22,599 nucleotides of DNA. It comes from Chloroflexi bacterium RBG_16_57_11 (GTDB taxonomy: Bacteria; Chloroflexota; Anaerolineae; Anaerolineales; UBA4823). Below, one piece after another: positions 21,180 through 22,599 of the stretch. Each line of letters begins with the position of its first letter. The first letter of the stretch is position 1. Position numbers and translations under genes: made by a program. The notes beneath the pieces are model-generated. The model had not been told where the DNA came from. It saw only the letters and a list, made by a program, of their open reading frames with translations, and searched no databases. The DNA lies in contig MGNS01000172.1 of assembly GCA_001795165.1 (NCBI GenBank), positions 1-22,599 of the forward strand, read 5' to 3'.

Positions 21180-21199
21180 CCGTCGGTCATAGTATTTTT
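21177..21199 (+). terminator. Possible weak terminator after the desulfhydrase-like gene
   Basis: TGACC (21177-21181) pairs with GGTCA (21185-21189) around GTC and is followed after 5 nt by TTTTT. The stem overlaps the stop codon and has only 5 bp, so it is a weak candidate in the 52-nt convergent gap. Confidence 0.3.
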
Positions 21200-21231
21200 G
21201 GAGTAGCCATTCGGGCCTTGGCAATTATGGT

Positions 21232-22599
21232 TTACTTGATACGAGGCTGGCGCCTGTCTTGAGTCTGAAAGCGTGATAGAAAGCGCTGAGCCAGCGCCCT
21301 GGTCGAGAATCGGCGGATATCCCGAGCCGCCTGGCGCGCTGCATCCACGTTGGCGGGTTGCTGGCTGAATGTCTCGATTTGATACTCGCGCACCAGATGG
21401 TGCGCGGGTTCGTCTGCCGGCGGCACAAGCCTCCCAAGCGCACTGGCGCGCTCGCCTGGGGTATCGTTCGCGGCGGCAGGTTGCCCCAGTCGAGAAAGGG
21501 AGCGGTTGATCTCAGTGTAAGCCAGGGCCAGCGCCGGAAGCTGGGAGCGGCGCGCCCATTGGCGTAACAGGCGAGGTGGTCGCAGTCCGATCTTTTCCAG
21601 CGCTGCTTCGATGAGCACCGGCACTGGTTTTAGCTGGATGACTTGCTGGTTGGCAGACCGCTCTGCCCAGCGTTGTATGTTCTGCGGTGGTTGGAGGCCT
21701 AGCCGGCTGAGGCCTCGCTCCAGCCAAACTGCCAGCCCCGGTATTCCGAGGGCCGGTAACAGGAAGGCTGCCAGTGCCAGCAGAAGGATTAGGCTGGCAA
21801 AAATGGCTGTAATCCAGATTAGCGTGAGACTGGAATTTTTCGCATTGCGTGCGGCGGCCTGGGAGTTCATGTCCCGCAGGCGCTCGGCCTCCTCAAGCTC
21901 GCGATCTCGCTGTTCAATCGCGGAGAGATTCGGGATGAGCGGGGCGAGCGCGTCTTCCAGCGGTCGTACGATGTCAGGTTGGCCGACGGTGGGCTCAAAT
22001 TCGACCCAACCAATGCCGGGGAAGAACACTTCTGGCCAGGCATGGGAGTCTTTCTGGCGTACCGTGTACAAAAGCGTGTCGCCACCCAGGTCGAGCCGGG
22101 TTTCACGGGTTTCTTCCGTGATCAGTTCACCCTGAGCATAACCGATCGACCAGCGCGCCGGGATGCCTGCCAGGCGCAGCAGGATGATTTCGGCCGTGGC
22201 GTAATAGTTACAGAAGCCTTGTTTGTAGTCGAAGAGGAACCAATCGATGACTTCTTGGCCGGGTTGTGGTTGACCATCAATCGTTTCGACGTAAGTTATA
22301 TTCTTTCGCAGGTATTCGGTGATGGCTGCCGCCTTGTCGTAAGGCGTTTCCAGACCGGCGGTAATCTCATCAGCAAGCTGTCGAGTGCGATCCGAAATAT
22401 TTGCAGGGTATTGGAGGTAACGCTCTGTAACCCAGTCAGGATAGTCTTCTCCTGCTTGACGTAGCTCAGTAATCGTAGGGGCGCTAATAGAAGCTTTCAC
22501 CTGATAGATTTCGCCAGGGCGGATAAATGGATCGGCGATAAAGGTAGAAATATCCACTGTTCCGTCCGGGTTTTCAATATAATGCACCCGGCTACTACG
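21232..22599 (-). CDS. Membrane transglutaminase-like protein, N terminus cut by window edge
   Basis: The frame is open to the window end, so the start lies outside; 455 residues are visible. Counting from the first in-window GTG (22587), a transglutaminase core has C126 in GFCNYYATAE, H182 in DSHAWPEVF and an acidic position in GWVEFEPT (194-200), so the Cys-His-Asp/Glu triad looks intact. A charged linker, one membrane helix (about 257-283) and a C-terminal region of DUF4129 type (ALAYTEINRSLSRLG to RFSTRALAQRF) follow. This is the TgpA-like architecture: N-terminal membrane helices (probably beyond the edge), extracytoplasmic transglutaminase domain, then a cytoplasmic tail. Such genes often sit with MoxR ATPase and DUF58 genes, which would be outside the window. 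The substrate is unknown. Confidence 0.88.
   Translation of the reverse strand, partial: RSSRVHYIENPDGTVDISTFIADPFIRPGEIYQVKASISAPTITELRQAGEDYPDWVTERYLQYPANISDRTRQLADEITAGLETPYDKAAAITEYLRKNITYVETIDGQPQPGQEVIDWFLFDYKQGFCNYYATAEIILLRLAGIPARWSIGYAQGELITEETRETRLDLGGDTLLYTVRQKDSHAWPEVFFPGIGWVEFEPTVGQPDIVRPLEDALAPLIPNLSAIEQRDRELEEAERLRDMNSQAAARNAKNSSLTLIWITAIFASLILLLALAAFLLPALGIPGLAVWLERGLSRLGLQPPQNIQRWAERSANQQVIQLKPVPVLIEAALEKIGLRPPRLLRQWARRSQLPALALAYTEINRSLSRLGQPAAANDTPGERASALGRLVPPADEPAHHLVREYQIETFSQQPANVDAARQAARDIRRFSTRALAQRFLSRFQTQDRRQPRIK

Noticed and set aside
1..22599. CRISPR arrays, insertion sequences, prophage genes or rRNA
   Set aside because: No regularly spaced repeats, transposase or integrase motifs, phage genes or rRNA sequence were seen on either strand.

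Overview
The window looks like a chromosomal segment of a moderately GC-rich, free-living bacterium. The gene set and protein styles best fit Chloroflexota, probably Anaerolineae: a DUF433/DUF5615 toxin-antitoxin pair, a 923-residue LeuRS, a T-box in a non-Firmicute setting, and degenerate intergenic repeats. This assignment is inference from family resemblance; no rRNA or marker phylogeny is available here.

Region 1 (1-8031, all + strand) is a leucine-centred block. A tRNA-Ala(GGC) is followed within about 18 nt by a T-box leader whose specifier reads CUC (Leu) and which ends in a strong intrinsic terminator. Downstream are ilvE (branched-chain aminotransferase), a first complete leucyl-tRNA synthetase, a small zinc-ribbon protein, a GT-A-like glycosyltransferase-like protein and a second complete leucyl-tRNA synthetase. 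Spacing is tight (79, 31, -4 and 9 nt), so the five genes may form one operon sensing uncharged tRNA-Leu. LeuRS-2 carries an extra block of about 105 residues in its CP1 editing region that LeuRS-1 lacks. A bidirectional terminator closes the block.

Region 2 (8045-10852) is accessory. It holds a DUF433/DUF5615 toxin-antitoxin pair (-), a YcaQ/AlkZ-like pseudogene broken by five in-frame stops (-), a DinB-family gene in the same frame immediately upstream (-), and a divergent creatininase-family hydrolase (+).

Region 3 (11124-20145, + strand) is a nearly gapless run: ridA, an OmpR-type response regulator, its histidine kinase, an ExoA-like family 2 glycosyltransferase, a WbaP/WcaJ-like phosphoglycosyl transferase, a membrane NDP-sugar 4,6-dehydratase, and two tandem FemAB-type aminoacyltransferases. 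Most junctions overlap. It reads as an envelope polysaccharide/peptidoglycan-modification operon with its own two-component system.

Region 4 (20193-22599) has a PLP enzyme of the D-cysteine desulfhydrase/ACC deaminase family (+), convergent with a membrane transglutaminase-like protein (-) that runs off the window edge.

The most notable items are the two LeuRS paralogues apparently under one Leu T-box, the unidentified LeuRS-2 insertion, and the tRNA-to-T-box junction. Three families of degenerate intergenic repeats also occur, one of which forms a hairpin inside the T-box leader.
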